From Orrella daihaiensis (GTDB lineage Bacteria; Pseudomonadota; Gammaproteobacteria; Burkholderiales; Burkholderiaceae_B): DNA of 64,000 bases. The position numbers and the translations under genes were made by a program. Below the pieces are notes generated by a model. That model had not been told where the DNA came from. It did no database searches and worked only from the letters and a program-made list of their open reading frames with translations. Position 1 is the first letter of the stretch; each line of letters starts with the position of its first letter. The stretch spans positions 1,302,001-1,366,000 of the forward strand of contig NZ_CP063982.1 in the NCBI RefSeq assembly GCF_022811525.1. The letters run 5' to 3'. Below, piece by piece: positions 63,201-64,000 of the stretch.

Positions 63201-64000
63201 CACGACCGATGAGATCGAGATTTTCCGGGATGCCAAGAAGATTTGGGGCAGGGCACGCTCGGACCTGGCCAAGCGCTGGTCTGATGTCAGCTGGCGCATT
63301 GCCCGCTTGCGAGACAATCCGGTTTGCGCTGACGCGGAGTACCAAATTTGGGATGACACCGAGGATCCCGGCATGTCATGTGTCGTGCCGTTTAATCCGC
63401 AAGAGGATATTGCCGCACCGTTTATCGCGTCAGGCGTGCGCCCCAAGGTAGCGATTCTGCGCGAGCAAGGCTGCAACAGCCAAGTGGAGATGGCTTGGGC
63501 ATTCGATCGTGCTGGCTTTGAAGCGGTTGATGTGCACATGACCGATCTGCAGCAAGGCCGCACCGAGCTCGTCTCGTTTACTGGACTGGTTGCGGTTGGC
63601 GGGTTTAGCTACGGTGATGTATTGGGCGCTGGCGAGGGCTGGGCCCGAAGTATTTTGTTTAACGATCGTCTGTCGCAGATGTTTGCCGAGTACTTCGCCC
63701 GGGGTGATGTGTTTGCCTTGGGCGTTTGTAATGGTTGCCAGATGCTGGCGGCTTTGGCCGAGATGATTCCCGGTGCCGAGCATTGGCCACGCTTTACGCG
63801 CAACCAGTCGGAGAAGTATGAGGCCAGACTGTCGTTGGTGGAAGTGGCTGACTCACCTTCTATTTTCTTTAGCGCGATGGCGGGCACGCGCATCCCTGTA
63901 GCTGTTGCCCATGGCGAAGGATTTGCTGACTTCAGGCGTCAGGGCGATGCAGGCAAGGTGATTCGGGCCATGCATTATGTCGATCACCGCGGGCAAGCCA
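60217..64000 (+). CDS. purL: Phosphoribosylformylglycinamidine synthase (3'-truncated by window edge)
   Basis: The frame is open from GTG 60217 to the last base, giving ~1261 of the ~1330 residues of the long single-chain PurL. Visible features: ANSEHCRHKIFN and VETHNHPTAIAPFEGASTG in the first ATP-binding/FGAM half, GPLGGAAFNNEFGRPN, the second half GKDSLSMRTRW, and the start of the C-terminal glutaminase domain with the nucleophile Cys in FALGVCNGCQML. It converts FGAR, ATP and glutamine to FGAM in purine synthesis. The beginning (SNTLTLAGSSAISPFRAQQL) matches proteobacterial PurL, supporting the GTG. The remaining ~70 residues lie beyond the window. Confidence 0.96.
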   Translation, partial: MSNTLTLAGSSAISPFRAQQLLDKFAAANLPVAAVQACFEHYIWSTEPLTGAERERVTALLDYGVALDAPLDETDALVLRVLPRLGTVSPWASKATDIAHNCGMGYVKRIERGVRYVLTVKRGLLSKKKLSDAELAAIAGLLHDRMTQTVVDQSFDVSVLFETRQGKPVQTVDVLGAGKSALEAANGDWGLALSDDEIEYLVDSFVGLGRNPTDVELMMFAQANSEHCRHKIFNAQWVIDGQTRDKTLFGMIRETHAKQPRGTVVAYSDNAAIMQGGPAVRFEPEVWAGDAWGPTTYGRRETVVHTLMKVETHNHPTAIAPFEGASTGAGGEIRDEGATGRGSKPKAGLTGFTVSHLRFEDDVQPWEADHHGMPERIASPLQIMIDGPLGGAAFNNEFGRPNILGYFRSFEQSGGGLRWGYHKPIMIAGGLGSIDDGLTHKDPLPPGALLIQLGGPGLRIGMGGGAASSMGVGANQAELDFDSVQRGNPEIERRCQEVIDRCWQLGQDNPIIAIHDVGAGGLSNAFPELVNDAGRGAIFDLHQVRLEESGMSPAEIWTNESQERYVLAIAPEDLTRFADIAARERCPFAVIGHATEARQLKVTYGEDAPVDVPMDVILGKPPKMTRDVTHESPVSEAMDLTVIDLDEAVNRVLRHPTVANKTFLITIGDRTVSGLVSRDQMVGPWQVPVADCAVTLTDYDGDRGEVMAMGERTPLAMFNGPASARMAITEALTNLVAADVQSIEDIKLSANWMAACGSPGQDAVLFDTVQAASEFCQEAGLSIPVGKDSLSMRTRWQAGDQTKEVIAPVSLIVSAFAPVADVKKTVTPQLRTDLGPTTLILVDLGEGRQRMAGSVLAQVAGQLGEEVPDMASAETLRSFFATMRALIDSGIVLAYHDRSDGGLFTTLCEMAFAGHCGVSVNLDLLTIDPYAADWGDFKIRPEQVAVQRNELTLKALFNEEAGAVIQVPSAERDAVMQVLRGAGLSKHAHVIGMPNTTDEIEIFRDAKKIWGRARSDLAKRWSDVSWRIARLRDNPVCADAEYQIWDDTEDPGMSCVVPFNPQEDIAAPFIASGVRPKVAILREQGCNSQVEMAWAFDRAGFEAVDVHMTDLQQGRTELVSFTGLVAVGGFSYGDVLGAGEGWARSILFNDRLSQMFAEYFARGDVFALGVCNGCQMLAALAEMIPGAEHWPRFTRNQSEKYEARLSLVEVADSPSIFFSAMAGTRIPVAVAHGEGFADFRRQGDAGKVIRAMHYVDHRGQA

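Overview
The window reads as a chromosomal segment of a betaproteobacterium, most likely Burkholderiales close to Alcaligenaceae. That placement is an inference from three things: the aceE-aceF-lpdA operon in which the E3 subunit carries its own lipoyl domain, the long single-chain PurL, and the general protein style. Most of the window has moderate GC, but about 1.5-8.4 kb is visibly AT-rich and looks horizontally acquired.

Region 1 (1-16.9 kb) is a surface-polysaccharide locus with an apparent sulfation branch. It holds the end of a coiled-coil protein, two SAM-dependent methyltransferases, a two-headed glycosyltransferase (WsaF-like GT4 plus rhamnosyltransferase-like GT2), a carbohydrate-type sulfotransferase, a CysN-CysC fusion, a CysD with an extra ~183-residue N-terminal domain, a TauE/SafE-type anion exporter and another GT2. 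Together these could make PAPS from sulfate and transfer the sulfuryl group to a secreted glycan. An IS21-family element (8493-10677, 5-bp target duplication GTTTA) sits exactly at the stop codon of cysNC; its istA is frameshifted. An IS110 remnant lies at 2.7 kb.

Region 2 (16.9-23.4 kb) is a small mobile or plastic segment. It has a tyrosine recombinase divergent from an XRE regulator across a repeated operator, two conserved hypotheticals, a zinc-ribbon membrane protein, and three toxin-antitoxin-type modules (HEPN/MNT, DUF433/DUF5615, ParDE), with an IS3-family remnant among them.

Region 3 (23.6-41.6 kb) contains a Bax-inhibitor-1-like membrane protein and a haloacetate-dehalogenase-like hydrolase that were once convergent neighbours. 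They are now separated by an AAA-ATPase-like/PD-(D/E)XK gene flanked by ~220-bp direct repeats. Then come a 1601-aa cadherin-like/RTX/DUF4214 protein, an ATPase + RloB pair resembling abortive-infection systems, a lipoprotein, a FixL/FixJ-type two-component system and a second DUF4214/RTX protein of 1271 aa.

Region 4 (41.8-64 kb) alternates housekeeping and toxin-antitoxin genes: MntA/HepT, RES/Xre, the pyruvate dehydrogenase operon, an AbiE system with a perfect 30-bp operator palindrome, and a second AbiEii-type nucleotidyltransferase module in reversed gene order with its own 14-bp palindrome. These are followed by an SCP-x-type thiolase with an acyl-CoA synthetase, a Dabb protein, a sedolisin (S53) protease with a DUF4114 tail, and purL running off the right edge. 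No tRNA, rRNA or CRISPR array was seen.
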